Positions 25,338 to 33,895 of a DNA stretch of 64,000 nucleotides are shown here, piece by piece. Each line of letters starts with the position of its first letter. Positions within the stretch are counted from its first letter, which is position 1. The stretch is from Gammaproteobacteria bacterium. GTDB lineage: Bacteria > Pseudomonadota > Gammaproteobacteria > Eutrophobiales > Eutrophobiaceae. The notes beneath the pieces are model-generated. The model searched no databases, was not told the DNA's origin, and saw only the letters and a list, made by a program, of their open reading frames with translations. Position numbers and translations under genes: made by a program. The DNA is taken from contig JANQNX010000006.1 in NCBI GenBank assembly GCA_028279365.1, forward strand, positions 62,001-126,000. Reading direction: 5' to 3'.

Positions 25338-28196
25338 ATGGAAGTACCAAACGCTGTTCGAAGTATACGCTTAAGCTTTTTACTACTGTTTTTTTTCACA
25401 TTTCAACCACTCGTCAACGCCGAAATCAATGTTCAGGGGAATATTGCAAACAGCTATGATGATTCTGACCCATGGAATACGGGTAATCTAAGAATTACGG
25501 GAATAAATAACCCTTTTTTTGGAGGATCGGCCGAGGCGGGACTGTTAGAGATTACAAGTGGAAGTGTCGTTAATAGTGATTCTGCTGAAATAGGGGACAT
25601 TCCTCTGACTTTCGCCGGTTTTGTTTTTAGCGATGGACCAGGCAATGCCATAGTCAGAGACATACGTTCCCAATGGAACAATGTAGGAGAAATAGTTGTT
25701 AATGATGCCTCGAATTTAAGTGTTCTGGATGGAGGTTATGTCTCTAGTGGACAAGGCCTCGTGAATCAAGCTGGTTCGGTCATAATATCGGGTAATCAAT
25801 CTACATGGTTCATTGACGACGGACTAGAAATAGCAGGAGGGATGATAAATATCCAAAATGGTGGCAAGCTTAGTAACAACTATACTGAGTTTTCTTTTGG
25901 CCAACCATCAAATGCGCGGTTATATTCTGGCGGTATTGTAAATGTTAGCGGAGTTAATTCAGAGTGGCAAATAAGAGATACAGTAATACAAATCGGTGAT
26001 CAAGAGATTATCCAATCAACATTTTTTTCCGTTGATGAAGGTTCAATTACTATCAGCGATGGAGGCAAATTAGATACTAGTTCGATCAGAGTTCGTGGGG
26101 CTGCATCGTCTATAAATGTTATGGGTAGTAGTGCTATATGGAACAATCGTTCACATCTGACAATTGATGAGCAAAGTGATGTTTCATTAACTAATGGAGC
26201 CGTATTGAATGTTGGTGAAGATCTGTTCATTACAAGAGACGCAAAAATAAGTATTGATGAATCAGAAATGAATGTGAATGGTCAATTGATAATTAGCAAT
26301 GAAAATCAGAGCTATTACTTAGGGCAAGAAAATATTGAAGTATTCAATCAAGGTTTTTTGCATCTTAATGATGGTACTGTAAGTACTAAGTCTTTGTACA
26401 TGCCAGAAATAGAGAACATTACGGGTACGGGAGTCATTTATACTGAAGGCCTATTTAGTAATCTGGATTTAGTCTTTGCCGAGCGTTCATCCGTAAATAA
26501 CGGTCAAACTGTTTTGACATCTGATAGCACTTCACAACCGATCAGAGACATTACCATTGATTATTCCAGTTTTTTGAATGTAGGCCATACTGGCCAACTG
26601 GGCATCGGTATTGGTGATTCCATAAATAAAGGAACGGGAAGTTTACTTGTTGCAGATGGGAATCAAATATGGTCAGGCAATGCATACCTGGGAAGTGGTG
26701 CTGATTCTAATGTTTTACTAGAAAAAAATCATGCGACAGTGACGGGAAACGGCAGTACATGGAATGTAAGTGGAACGCTCCTAGTCGGTTTCGGTCGAAT
26801 CTCTAATAATGAACTAAACATTCTTAATGGTGGAAGTGTTGTCAGTAACACTACCGTAATCGGTAATGGTTTTGCAGGTGGCACAGCCACTATCTCGGGT
26901 ATCAATTCATCCTTAACTAGCAATGAAATAGTCTTGGGTGGATCAAGAGGCTCAGGTCAATTGGATATCCTTGACGGAGCTCAGGTTACTAGCGAATTCG
27001 CCCATATTGTAGCAGGTAATGTGAGGGTTTCTGGCAACAATACGAGTTGGCGAAACACAGACACTTTAATGGTAGGTTTTAGTAGTGAATATGTTTCCTT
27101 CTCATCAGAAGGCAACTTATTAGTAGCAAATTCAGGGTCAATTGAAGTTGGATCACTACTCAGTATAACTGACCGCAGCAGTTTAGAAATTAATGATGCA
27201 ACTTTATATTCCAACACTCATGCTGAATTTGAAAATAGCGGTTTAGTAGAGATAACGGAAGGTAGCCATGCCTACGGTTTTAGTAGTTACACGCAACGCG
27301 ATCCGATAACACGAATTACTCAAGAATTTAACGTCTCCTTCGGTACTCAAACTGTATTAATTGAAGAAAGCCCGGCAAATACAGCGGAAACAATTGTCGC
27401 GGGTAATTTTGAAATTAACAGTGTGGAAATGAACGGTGGCAGCTTTACCATTTCTAATTCAGGCTTGATCAACGGCAATGGGCGGTACACGCAAAATGAT
27501 CCTACCATAAGAAAATATACACCAGTAGTATTGTCTCAGGACTTTTACGAGTCTGTGTTATCAGAGGAACGGGCCTCTAGAACTGCAAAAACCAAAGTGG
27601 ATGGCTTGTTACAGTTTTCAGAGATTGTTGTAAATGGGGGCTCTTTTGTCGGAAATGGCACAGTTATCGCTAATTCTTTTATTCTTAACGATGCACTGAT
27701 TTCTGCTGGAGATAAAAACACAGCAGGTACGTTACTGGTAGATTCTAACATTACACTATCTACTGAGTCTTCCTTACTAGTCGACATATTCGGCCAAACT
27801 GAAATGGATCTGATTGACGTAATTGGCTCGTTTAATTTCTCACCGGATTCTGAAATCATTTTTGATTTAGGGAGTTATATTCCGCAAGAGAATATTGATT
27901 ATCTGTTTTTGACCGCGACAGATTTAATTTTTTATACGTTATTTAGCAATACAAATGTTCATTTCTCTCATGCACAAGAACTGGTTTTTGATTGGTCAAT
28001 AGAGAGTTTAGGCTTAGGTGATAAAAACGGACTAGCAATTAACTTCGAGAATGTTTCGATGGTACCAATTCCATCTTCAATATGGCTATTCGGAACGGCA
28101 CTGATGATTTTCGGCGGAATTAGAAAGAAATCTATCTTAATTTTGCAGATAGTTGATGAGCCGTGTAGGGATTACAAATTAGACAGGATCAAATAA
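25338..28196 (+). CDS. Large secreted repeat protein with PEP-CTERM-type sorting tail
   Basis: A 952-residue exported protein. A signal peptide (LSFLLLFFFTF, cut near VNAE) is followed by about 700 residues of beta-rich repeats in which units like LNILNGGSV, ISGINSSLT, VSGTLLVGFG and NNTSWRNTDTLMVG recur. This matches what I know as the T5SS/PEP-CTERM-associated repeat (TIGR04393). The C-terminus has VPIPSSIWLFG at residues 909-919, a hydrophobic helix and the basic GGIRKK, as in exosortase substrates, not a translocator barrel. An extra tail of about 19 residues follows the basic cluster, which is unusual. Likely an exopolysaccharide-associated surface protein; its exosortase is not in the window. 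Confidence 0.82.
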   Translation: MEVPNAVRSIRLSFLLLFFFTFQPLVNAEINVQGNIANSYDDSDPWNTGNLRITGINNPFFGGSAEAGLLEITSGSVVNSDSAEIGDIPLTFAGFVFSDGPGNAIVRDIRSQWNNVGEIVVNDASNLSVLDGGYVSSGQGLVNQAGSVIISGNQSTWFIDDGLEIAGGMINIQNGGKLSNNYTEFSFGQPSNARLYSGGIVNVSGVNSEWQIRDTVIQIGDQEIIQSTFFSVDEGSITISDGGKLDTSSIRVRGAASSINVMGSSAIWNNRSHLTIDEQSDVSLTNGAVLNVGEDLFITRDAKISIDESEMNVNGQLIISNENQSYYLGQENIEVFNQGFLHLNDGTVSTKSLYMPEIENITGTGVIYTEGLFSNLDLVFAERSSVNNGQTVLTSDSTSQPIRDITIDYSSFLNVGHTGQLGIGIGDSINKGTGSLLVADGNQIWSGNAYLGSGADSNVLLEKNHATVTGNGSTWNVSGTLLVGFGRISNNELNILNGGSVVSNTTVIGNGFAGGTATISGINSSLTSNEIVLGGSRGSGQLDILDGAQVTSEFAHIVAGNVRVSGNNTSWRNTDTLMVGFSSEYVSFSSEGNLLVANSGSIEVGSLLSITDRSSLEINDATLYSNTHAEFENSGLVEITEGSHAYGFSSYTQRDPITRITQEFNVSFGTQTVLIEESPANTAETIVAGNFEINSVEMNGGSFTISNSGLINGNGRYTQNDPTIRKYTPVVLSQDFYESVLSEERASRTAKTKVDGLLQFSEIVVNGGSFVGNGTVIANSFILNDALISAGDKNTAGTLLVDSNITLSTESSLLVDIFGQTEMDLIDVIGSFNFSPDSEIIFDLGSYIPQENIDYLFLTATDLIFYTLFSNTNVHFSHAQELVFDWSIESLGLGDKNGLAINFENVSMVPIPSSIWLFGTALMIFGGIRKKSILILQIVDEPCRDYKLDRIK

Positions 28197-28265
28197 TTAC
28201 GGCACTAGCCGACCGACGTATTGTCCTCTGTTCTTAAATTTATTTTATTTTTAAAGATTTGCAGA

Positions 28266-29453
28266 TTAATAATCAAACAAATGTTCTAACATGAGATGTT
28301 GTTCATCGACTTTATCGATAAAGTCAGACAAGTCTGCTACTTTTACCGAGTAGACCTTCCGCTGTTTTCCTGCAGGTGAGATGACCATCGAGTCAAATAG
28401 AAACTGTGAGTATGAGAATGATGGCGAACTGTCTTCATCTGCAATCACTGTTACCAGCATATCGTCATTGCCAGAAATCTCGATAAACTCTAATCCGCTG
28501 GTTGCCAGCTTTGGCATAATTTCACTGAAACCACCCCATCGAGGTATTGAAATAATCAATTCTGCCTGACCAAAATCATGTAACACAGAGACACGTTCAT
28601 CAATAAGACTGACATTATTAACGTTCAAATTGGCTGGCAACAAGACATGCATCTTTACCAGCCCATCCGACGGGTCATATGCTGATTCAGCACCGAAACC
28701 AATGAGCTTCGCATAAACTGATTTGAAACCGAATTCCAGCGTGAACAATACCTTTCGCTCAAACTTACGAATAAAGTTTGCGCCAAAAAACGGTACATCA
28801 GTCCAGATTTTGCGTAGCCAATCGGCGAACGGAAACTTGTACCAGGCTTCGAGATAGATAAGCTCAGCATAAGCCTGATGCGCCTGCTGAATTAATACGT
28901 CTTCTGGTGTGGGCGCTGATGCTGTCCAGTAGCTAATGCGACCGATGGTATTTTCATAAAAGCCTTTAATCAAAAACTCGGCTGTCGTGCTAATACCGAT
29001 CACATCCAGCATGGTCTTGTACTCATTGTTTTCAGGATAGACGTCTCTTGTCAGTTGCATCACACGATCATAAAGACGCCAGTATTCATTAATACTTGCC
29101 ATGAATGGAAAATCGCTCGGGTTGTTTCCACTCTGTAAATAATGTGCATATTCGTTTGGATTGAATACCAGATACCATTCGGGCAAGGTTAAATAAGTTT
29201 GTTCTTCCCCTTTGAGATATTGCGGAATAGTGTTAACGACTGCTTGTTTGTCTTCAATGGAAACATGACTATCTGAAGTGATGGCATCAAGCGTGCCGAC
29301 CAGTTTGCCTTTGTAACCCGGATCGCCACTGATCCATACAACGGCAGTTGTCATTAGAACAATCACAACAAGACATATCAGCATGGTCGCAACCGGCAGT
29401 CTTATCCAGCGAGGAAGCTTATACCAAAAAGATTGCCCGGGTATTCGAAACAT
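28266..29453 (-). CDS. Membrane-anchored protein of unknown function, partner of the FAD/methyltransferase fusion
   Basis: A 395-residue protein with one clear membrane segment near residues 20-43 (LPVATMLICLVVIVLMTTAV) and a large, probably extracytoplasmic, soluble part. The soluble part includes LTLPEWYLVFNPNEYAHYLQ and GRISYWTASAPTPED. I recognise no family and no catalytic motif. The start ATG (29451-29453) directly abuts the TAA of the upstream fusion gene (29454-29456), so both are almost certainly translated from one mRNA by stop-start reinitiation. This tight link suggests a shared pathway. Confidence 0.75.
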   Translation of the reverse strand: MFRIPGQSFWYKLPRWIRLPVATMLICLVVIVLMTTAVVWISGDPGYKGKLVGTLDAITSDSHVSIEDKQAVVNTIPQYLKGEEQTYLTLPEWYLVFNPNEYAHYLQSGNNPSDFPFMASINEYWRLYDRVMQLTRDVYPENNEYKTMLDVIGISTTAEFLIKGFYENTIGRISYWTASAPTPEDVLIQQAHQAYAELIYLEAWYKFPFADWLRKIWTDVPFFGANFIRKFERKVLFTLEFGFKSVYAKLIGFGAESAYDPSDGLVKMHVLLPANLNVNNVSLIDERVSVLHDFGQAELIISIPRWGGFSEIMPKLATSGLEFIEISGNDDMLVTVIADEDSSPSFSYSQFLFDSMVISPAGKQRKVYSVKVADLSDFIDKVDEQHLMLEHLFDY

Positions 29454-31727
29454 TTAGCTGGCCGTTTTCACAAACGCGATCAAGGTATTATCTGAAGGGT
29501 CATGATCTTGTAGTAATCTTCTTTCATCGCACTCGAAACCGTGCCGACTTAACACGTCGATCCAGTGATCGAGACCTTTAAAAAAGCGTTTCTCTTTTTG
29601 ATTATTTTCCCAGCTTTCCCCAAGCCCGGCATTGAAGACGGTATGCACCAGTGATGCAAATACTACCATCGCCGGATCAGCCGCATTATGATCTCGCAAG
29701 ATAAACAGACCACCTTCACGCAATACACGCGAAATGGAGGCGACATAAGCATCTAGATCTTCCGGCGAACAGTGATGCAAACCGATATAACACGTCACCA
29801 AATCCAGGCTTGAATCAGCAATGATCGACTCGCTTATCGGTTTATAGTCATCGAGCTTAAAGAATGTACCAACTTGTTTTATGCCCCCGCGTTCCATGAT
29901 TTCAGCAGGTGAATTGTCTGGTGAGTTGTCATTGCTTAAATACACCGGACCGTGCAAATCCAGCACTGTTTGCAAGGATTTAACATAACGTCCAGTTGAT
30001 CCAATCTCAAAATAACCATCAAAGCGACGAGAGCCTGCCAATTCTCGGGTTTGTTCAGCAATCACTTTCTTTTGTTTAATTAAGGCAGGTAATGCATAAC
30101 GCAAGTCACGCAAAGTTGGTGTGATAGTGGGTAGTAAGGTTTGGACACGTTGATATATCGCTTCATCCTGATCGTGTTCATCACATGCCTGCATGATCAA
30201 AGAGTGGAAGCGATCTTCTGGATAGAGATGATAAATGTTCTGCAAAAATAAATAAAAGCGATCGCGCCAAACAATATCATCGTAGACTTGATGAAATTCA
30301 GACTCTTTAACCAATGCTGCTTTCGCCTCATCCTGTTGGCTATTATCTTCGGCGTAATATTTTTCCCATAAACAATTTCTGAAACGATAATCAGGATCAT
30401 ATTTGCGCTTGTTAGCAAATAATTGTTTCGCATTTGGGTAGGCTTGATGAAATTGCTCATCCGTTGCATGCGGTTGATAAGGCAAGTAATAAGCACCGTC
30501 GTTCGCAATCACAGCGTTGATAAGTTCGCGCGTCCACACAGCCACTTGCTCACGGGCATGCTCACTGGTTCGCTGTTTGTAATAAAGTACAAACGCGTAG
30601 GTTTCTCCCCGTGCCCATGCCAATAGACTTCCCGGATCTTCATAAGCATGACGCACGGAAATGTTCACGACATTCACACGATAGCGATTCAGGATTTCAC
30701 TCATTGCTTCAAGGAAGGGTTGGAACTTCTCTACCGAAACGAAGTATTCTTGCAGTACATAGGTGCGTTGATCCCGAAACACGGGTTCCAGTTCATTAAC
30801 ATGATACCCCGCTTCATAATTTCGCCAATGCACGATAGATTTTCGAAACAACACAGGGTCAATGATGTATTCGCGTCGCCATTTTCCAAACGGCGTTTCG
30901 GTGATGGCCCAGAAAAAATATTTCTCTAACAGATAAAGACGACTTCCCGGATTCAATCGTTCTTCAGTACTCGCAGGACGATCCGTATTTGACCACGTGA
31001 CAGCATTAGCGCGCGTAAACTCTGGCGGATAAAGATCGGCATTATGAAATACTGCATCAGGATTATTACGAACGTGCTCTTTAAAGTAGTCAGGATAATC
31101 GAGCGCCGTCACTTTCTGCCGGGTTCTTTCAACGCGCGTGTTTTCAGTCAGTTCCAATTCTGCTTCAACGATAATACCCACTGCACCATAGCAACCTACG
31201 ATACTGTAAAATAATTCCGGTTTTTCGCTGGGAGAGATTTCTACTAATTCACCGTCATGAAGCATCACCTGAAGGCTGCGAACGGATAATATTAATGGTC
31301 CCAACCCAATATACCTGCCATGGCAATTTACACTGATCGAACCACCTACAGTAAAATCCGAATAGGTTTGCATGATCTTGATAGAAAGATCGTGTTCATC
31401 AATCTGATGTTGAATATCCCGCCAGCGTGTTCCAGCTTGGACGCGGATGACTCGCTGCTCGACATCCAGAGAAATCACGCGATTTAATCCACGCATGTCT
31501 ATGTGTATGGTTTCCGGCGCGGCAATTTGACCACCCATACTAAAACGGCCACCACCAATAGAAATGGGATTGTTCGTTTGCTTGACTAGAATTTGTAGCT
31601 GCTCCACCGAGCCGGGAGTGAATACGGCCTCCACTCTGGTTGGATACAAGCCAGTCACCTCCTCGACAATAAGGGGGTTTGCGCGAATACCATCGGCTGG
31701 CTGACTGATATCGTCCACAGTATTCAT
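29454..31727 (-). CDS. FAD-linked oxidase domain fused to a SAM methyltransferase-like domain
   Basis: A 757-residue fusion. Residues about 20-200 form a PCMH/VAO-type FAD-binding domain: SIGGGRFSMGGQ, IHIDMRGLNRVI, GTRWRDIQHQI and SISVNCHGRYIGLGPL, then a substrate/cap region to about residue 530. The usual His for covalent FAD is Arg in GGGRFS, so FAD is probably non-covalent. The C-terminal 200 residues look like a class I methyltransferase: YFEIGSTGRYV (degenerate glycine loop), DLVTCYIGLHHC and SRVLREGGLFILRDHN. The order oxidase-then-methyltransferase in one chain is not one I know. It is followed with no gap by a membrane protein gene. Substrate unknown. Confidence 0.82.
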   Translation of the reverse strand: MNTVDDISQPADGIRANPLIVEEVTGLYPTRVEAVFTPGSVEQLQILVKQTNNPISIGGGRFSMGGQIAAPETIHIDMRGLNRVISLDVEQRVIRVQAGTRWRDIQHQIDEHDLSIKIMQTYSDFTVGGSISVNCHGRYIGLGPLILSVRSLQVMLHDGELVEISPSEKPELFYSIVGCYGAVGIIVEAELELTENTRVERTRQKVTALDYPDYFKEHVRNNPDAVFHNADLYPPEFTRANAVTWSNTDRPASTEERLNPGSRLYLLEKYFFWAITETPFGKWRREYIIDPVLFRKSIVHWRNYEAGYHVNELEPVFRDQRTYVLQEYFVSVEKFQPFLEAMSEILNRYRVNVVNISVRHAYEDPGSLLAWARGETYAFVLYYKQRTSEHAREQVAVWTRELINAVIANDGAYYLPYQPHATDEQFHQAYPNAKQLFANKRKYDPDYRFRNCLWEKYYAEDNSQQDEAKAALVKESEFHQVYDDIVWRDRFYLFLQNIYHLYPEDRFHSLIMQACDEHDQDEAIYQRVQTLLPTITPTLRDLRYALPALIKQKKVIAEQTRELAGSRRFDGYFEIGSTGRYVKSLQTVLDLHGPVYLSNDNSPDNSPAEIMERGGIKQVGTFFKLDDYKPISESIIADSSLDLVTCYIGLHHCSPEDLDAYVASISRVLREGGLFILRDHNAADPAMVVFASLVHTVFNAGLGESWENNQKEKRFFKGLDHWIDVLSRHGFECDERRLLQDHDPSDNTLIAFVKTAS

Positions 31728-31862
31728 CTGTAATATCCTTTAACCGTTTATTTATACGGTAAATTTATACCTCAGATGAAAAGTTTAGTCATGTATGAAA
31801 ACTTGATAAATCACTGCTTTGATGAGCATGTAGCTAGTTTTAATGGTGAGTTGGGAAGAGAT

Positions 31863-31964
31863 CGACAAAATTGTCGGGAACAATGTTGGGCGGCTTAGCC
31901 GCCCGAAGGGTGAAAGCCATGAATGGCTTTCATCAGCCTATGACCCATTTTTTTAATTCATAGG
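31863..31964. repeat. Run of four inverted repeats between the fusion gene and tRNA-Lys
   Basis: Four palindromes follow one another: CGACAA/TTGTCG (31863-31876), GGGCGGC/GCCGCCC with a TTA loop (31888-31904), a perfect 10-bp stem TGAAAGCCAT/ATGGCTTTCA with a 2-nt loop (31911-31932) and CCTATGA/TCATAGG (31937-31964). A T7 run lies at 31948-31954. The array occupies the 276-bp gap between the start of the fusion gene and the end of tRNA-Lys. It could be a structured RNA, a terminator group or a REP-like element. Confidence 0.7.
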
Positions 31965-32003
31965 TTTACGATAAAAATAAAATTGCTTTATTAAATGATT
32001 AGA

Positions 32004-32081
<78 letters not shown>

Positions 32082-32253
32082 TAAAAATTACTTCTTTTGT
32101 TTACAATGACTTATATAAGTTATTGATACTTCGCGAAATCCAAAAGTTTAGAGTTCTTCAGTGTCAATATCGGAATTCACTTTGGACAAAGTTCTTGTGA
32201 CCATATATTTTATTTAAATTACCTTGGTAGTATTAGTCCCATGGAAATTCTTT

Positions 32254-33051
32254 TTAATTATTTGGGTATAGATTTCCATTTAATACTTTTTCAATACACG
32301 GTTCTTTCCACACTCTACCTAATTGTACTTCGATAAGGTCTTTAGGAATTATACGACCAGAATAAACACCTATTACATCAGCGTGAAAACGATACACATT
32401 TCGAGCATCTCCAATACCAATACTTCTTCGTTTGTACAATACCACTGGTGATCCCGACATACCTTGACGTGTTGCTGTATCGATATAGAACAATGGTAAG
32501 TTATCGATATCCAAAATCGGTTCACTAGCAATGCTCGCTGACTTCCAAATAGGTGTATATCCTTCAACAGTAATACCAAATGGATATCCAATCACAAATA
32601 GATCTTCTCCAATTTGGATTTCAGAATTATCGTAGGGGTCAATTTCATCAATAGCCGAATATATATCTACTATTTCATTATCATCTTCTATTTCAACAGG
32701 TAATGCTGCAACATCTATTTGACTACCTTGTTCAGCATGTTGAAACCATTTTGCATTATAGTCGTTATCGTATAAGTGGTGTGTTAATTCTTCTAGCTCA
32801 TAATGCCCTTGGTCAACTTTTTTTCTGTAGCCATATGTTTTAATTTTATCTGGTATCGCAGCATCTCTATGTATCACCGCATTTGTTTCGGGGTGTCTAC
32901 CTGAATAATTATGCCAATTTGAAACTAAATATAACGCTCCTTTGTTACGCACATAAAAAGCTGTTCCACAACCTAGTATTACATCCTCATACAATATTTC
33001 TATATATACCGTTGAAATACTAATTGGATTAATATTTGCGAAATTAACCAT
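32254..33051 (-). CDS. Trypsin-like serine peptidase, probably cytoplasmic
   Basis: A 265-residue protein of the chymotrypsin/trypsin fold. The triad is readable: His47 (SNWHNYSG), Asp113 (SQIDVAALPV) and Ser199 (RQGMSGSPVV). There is no signal peptide, membrane segment or PDZ domain, so it is not a DegP/HtrA type; it looks like a stand-alone intracellular peptidase. Base composition is more AT-rich than flanking core genes. It is the only gene between two exact 41-bp copies of a tRNA-Lys half, which makes it the single cargo of a small insertion. Its RBS is weak (GAAG). Function is unknown; a role in conflict or defence is only a guess. Confidence 0.88.
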   Translation of the reverse strand: MVNFANINPISISTVYIEILYEDVILGCGTAFYVRNKGALYLVSNWHNYSGRHPETNAVIHRDAAIPDKIKTYGYRKKVDQGHYELEELTHHLYDNDYNAKWFQHAEQGSQIDVAALPVEIEDDNEIVDIYSAIDEIDPYDNSEIQIGEDLFVIGYPFGITVEGYTPIWKSASIASEPILDIDNLPLFYIDTATRQGMSGSPVVLYKRRSIGIGDARNVYRFHADVIGVYSGRIIPKDLIEVQLGRVWKEPCIEKVLNGNLYPNN

Positions 33052-33130
33052 ACGACTAACAATTCTTCAAAACTTTGACACTCTAAGCTAATTCAAAGCT
33101 AACATACTGTGATATATGTAGAGTAACTTA

Positions 33131-33171
33131 ATTAAGAGTCCCCTGCTCTGCCAGCTGAGCTAACGGCCCAT
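33131..33171. repeat. 41-bp direct repeat, right copy (orphan 5' half of tRNA-Lys)
   Basis: Exact copy of 32041-32081, lying 7 bp before the 3' end of tRNA-His. The 3' half of the tRNA is missing here: the sequence changes to unrelated DNA immediately after the anticodon loop. It is thus a non-functional tRNA fragment and probably the resident 5' half left after insertion. Confidence 0.85.
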
Positions 33172-33178
33172 AAAGAAA

Positions 33179-33255
33179 TGGGGTGAACGATGGGACTCGA
33201 ACCCACGACGACCGGTACCACAAACCGGGGCTCTACCAACTGAGCTACGCTCACC
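33179..33255 (-). tRNA. tRNA-His (GUG)
   Basis: Acceptor GTGAGCG/CGTTCAC (one G-U pair) with the histidine-specific extra G-1 opposite C73, anticodon loop TTGTGGT (GTG), and encoded CCA. It belongs to the Pro-Arg-His-Lys group read on the minus strand. Confidence 0.96.
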
Positions 33256-33286
33256 ATAGAAAAGACTTTTAATAGTATAACGCCAA

Positions 33287-33303
33287 TGGCGCGCCTGAGA
33301 GGA
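33287..33303 (-). repeat. 17-nt orphan copy of the tRNA-Arg 3' end
   Basis: The 17 bp here are identical to 33454-33470, the CCA end and 3' acceptor/T-stem side of tRNA-Arg, and are in the same orientation. The similarity stops abruptly on the T-arm side. This is the shape expected of an old tRNA-3'-end attachment scar, with only about 150 bp left between the two copies. Confidence 0.7.
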
Positions 33304-33413
33304 TTGACTCGTTATATCCCTATAACTCGCCCTCCGGGCAAACTTACGTTTGTCCAAATCGACTATCCTGACGATTTGTCAAACCTCCAGGTTCTCGTAC
33401 TAACAACATAGCA

Positions 33414-33453
33414 CTTAATAAATATGACTTAATCGAAAGTCATATTTATTAAG
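33414..33453. repeat. Perfect 17-bp inverted repeat abutting tRNA-Arg
   Basis: CTTAATAAATATGACTT (33414-33430) and its exact complement (33437-33453) form a 17-bp stem with a 6-nt loop. It touches the CCA end of tRNA-Arg, which begins at 33454. The stem is AT-rich and no T-run follows, so it is not a usual terminator; it may guide 3' processing or be a mobile-element end. Confidence 0.8.
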
Positions 33454-33530
33454 TGGCGCGCCTGAGAGGACTCGAACCTCTAACCCCCGGCTTAGAAGGC
33501 CGGTGCTCTATCCAGTTGAGCTACAGGCGC
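33454..33530 (-). tRNA. tRNA-Arg (UCU)
   Basis: Cloverleaf with acceptor GCGCCTG/CAGGCGC, anticodon loop CTTCTAA (anticodon TCT), discriminator G and encoded CCA. It lies between tRNA-Pro and tRNA-His. Its final 17 nt recur at 33287-33303. Confidence 0.96.
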
Positions 33531-33551
33531 ATTCTAAAACTTCTATTGAAA

Positions 33552-33628
33552 TGGTCGGGGAAGAGGGATTCGAACCCCCGACCCTCTGCTCCCAAAGCAG
33601 ATGCGCTACCAGACTGCGCTATTCCCCG
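33552..33628 (-). tRNA. tRNA-Pro (UGG)
   Basis: Cloverleaf with acceptor CGGGGAA/TTCCCCG, anticodon loop TTTGGGA (anticodon TGG) and encoded CCA. First gene of the minus-strand tRNA group. Pieces of its anticodon arm recur at 33651-33668 (inverted) and 33773-33789 (direct). Confidence 0.96.
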
Positions 33629-33650
33629 TATTTCTATATATGTTTACAAA

Positions 33651-33668
33651 ATCTGCTTTGCGAGCAGA
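33651..33668 (+). repeat. Inverted copy of the tRNA-Pro anticodon arm
   Basis: ATCTGCTTTGCGAGCAGA differs by one base from the anticodon arm of tRNA-Pro (33587-33603 region) and is in the opposite orientation; the change turns TGG into TGC. It is too short to be a tRNA. Confidence 0.6.
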
Positions 33669-33772
33669 CTCTTGCTAGATTCAGCTCCTGCTTCATCAAG
33701 CAAGCCAGCCTCGGGCTTCCTGCCCTCGGTGTTCGTGAAACTATGAAAGCTTCGCTTTCGATTATCACTCAC

Positions 33773-33789
33773 CCCAAAGCAGATGCGCT
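33773..33789 (-). repeat. Direct 17-nt copy of part of tRNA-Pro
   Basis: CCCAAAGCAGATGCGCT is identical to 33591-33607, from the D stem through the anticodon of tRNA-Pro, in the same orientation. Together with the inverted piece at 33651-33668 it frames about 100 bp of hairpin-rich DNA (for example GAAAGC/GCTTTC near 33745-33759) that has no gene. Confidence 0.65.
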
Positions 33790-33895
33790 TTTACCCGAAC
33801 GTTGTATCTCCAGCCTAAACAGGACGTGCGATAATACGCGTCCGCTATGTGAAGGTCAATTTCAATCAGGCTTTTATTTAGCTTATCTAAATCAA

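Noticed and set aside
26729-27859. Open frames opposite the repeat protein
   Set aside because: They arise from the repetitive composition of the real plus-strand gene.
32254-33051. DegP/HtrA-type periplasmic protease
   Set aside because: There is no signal peptide, membrane anchor or PDZ domain.
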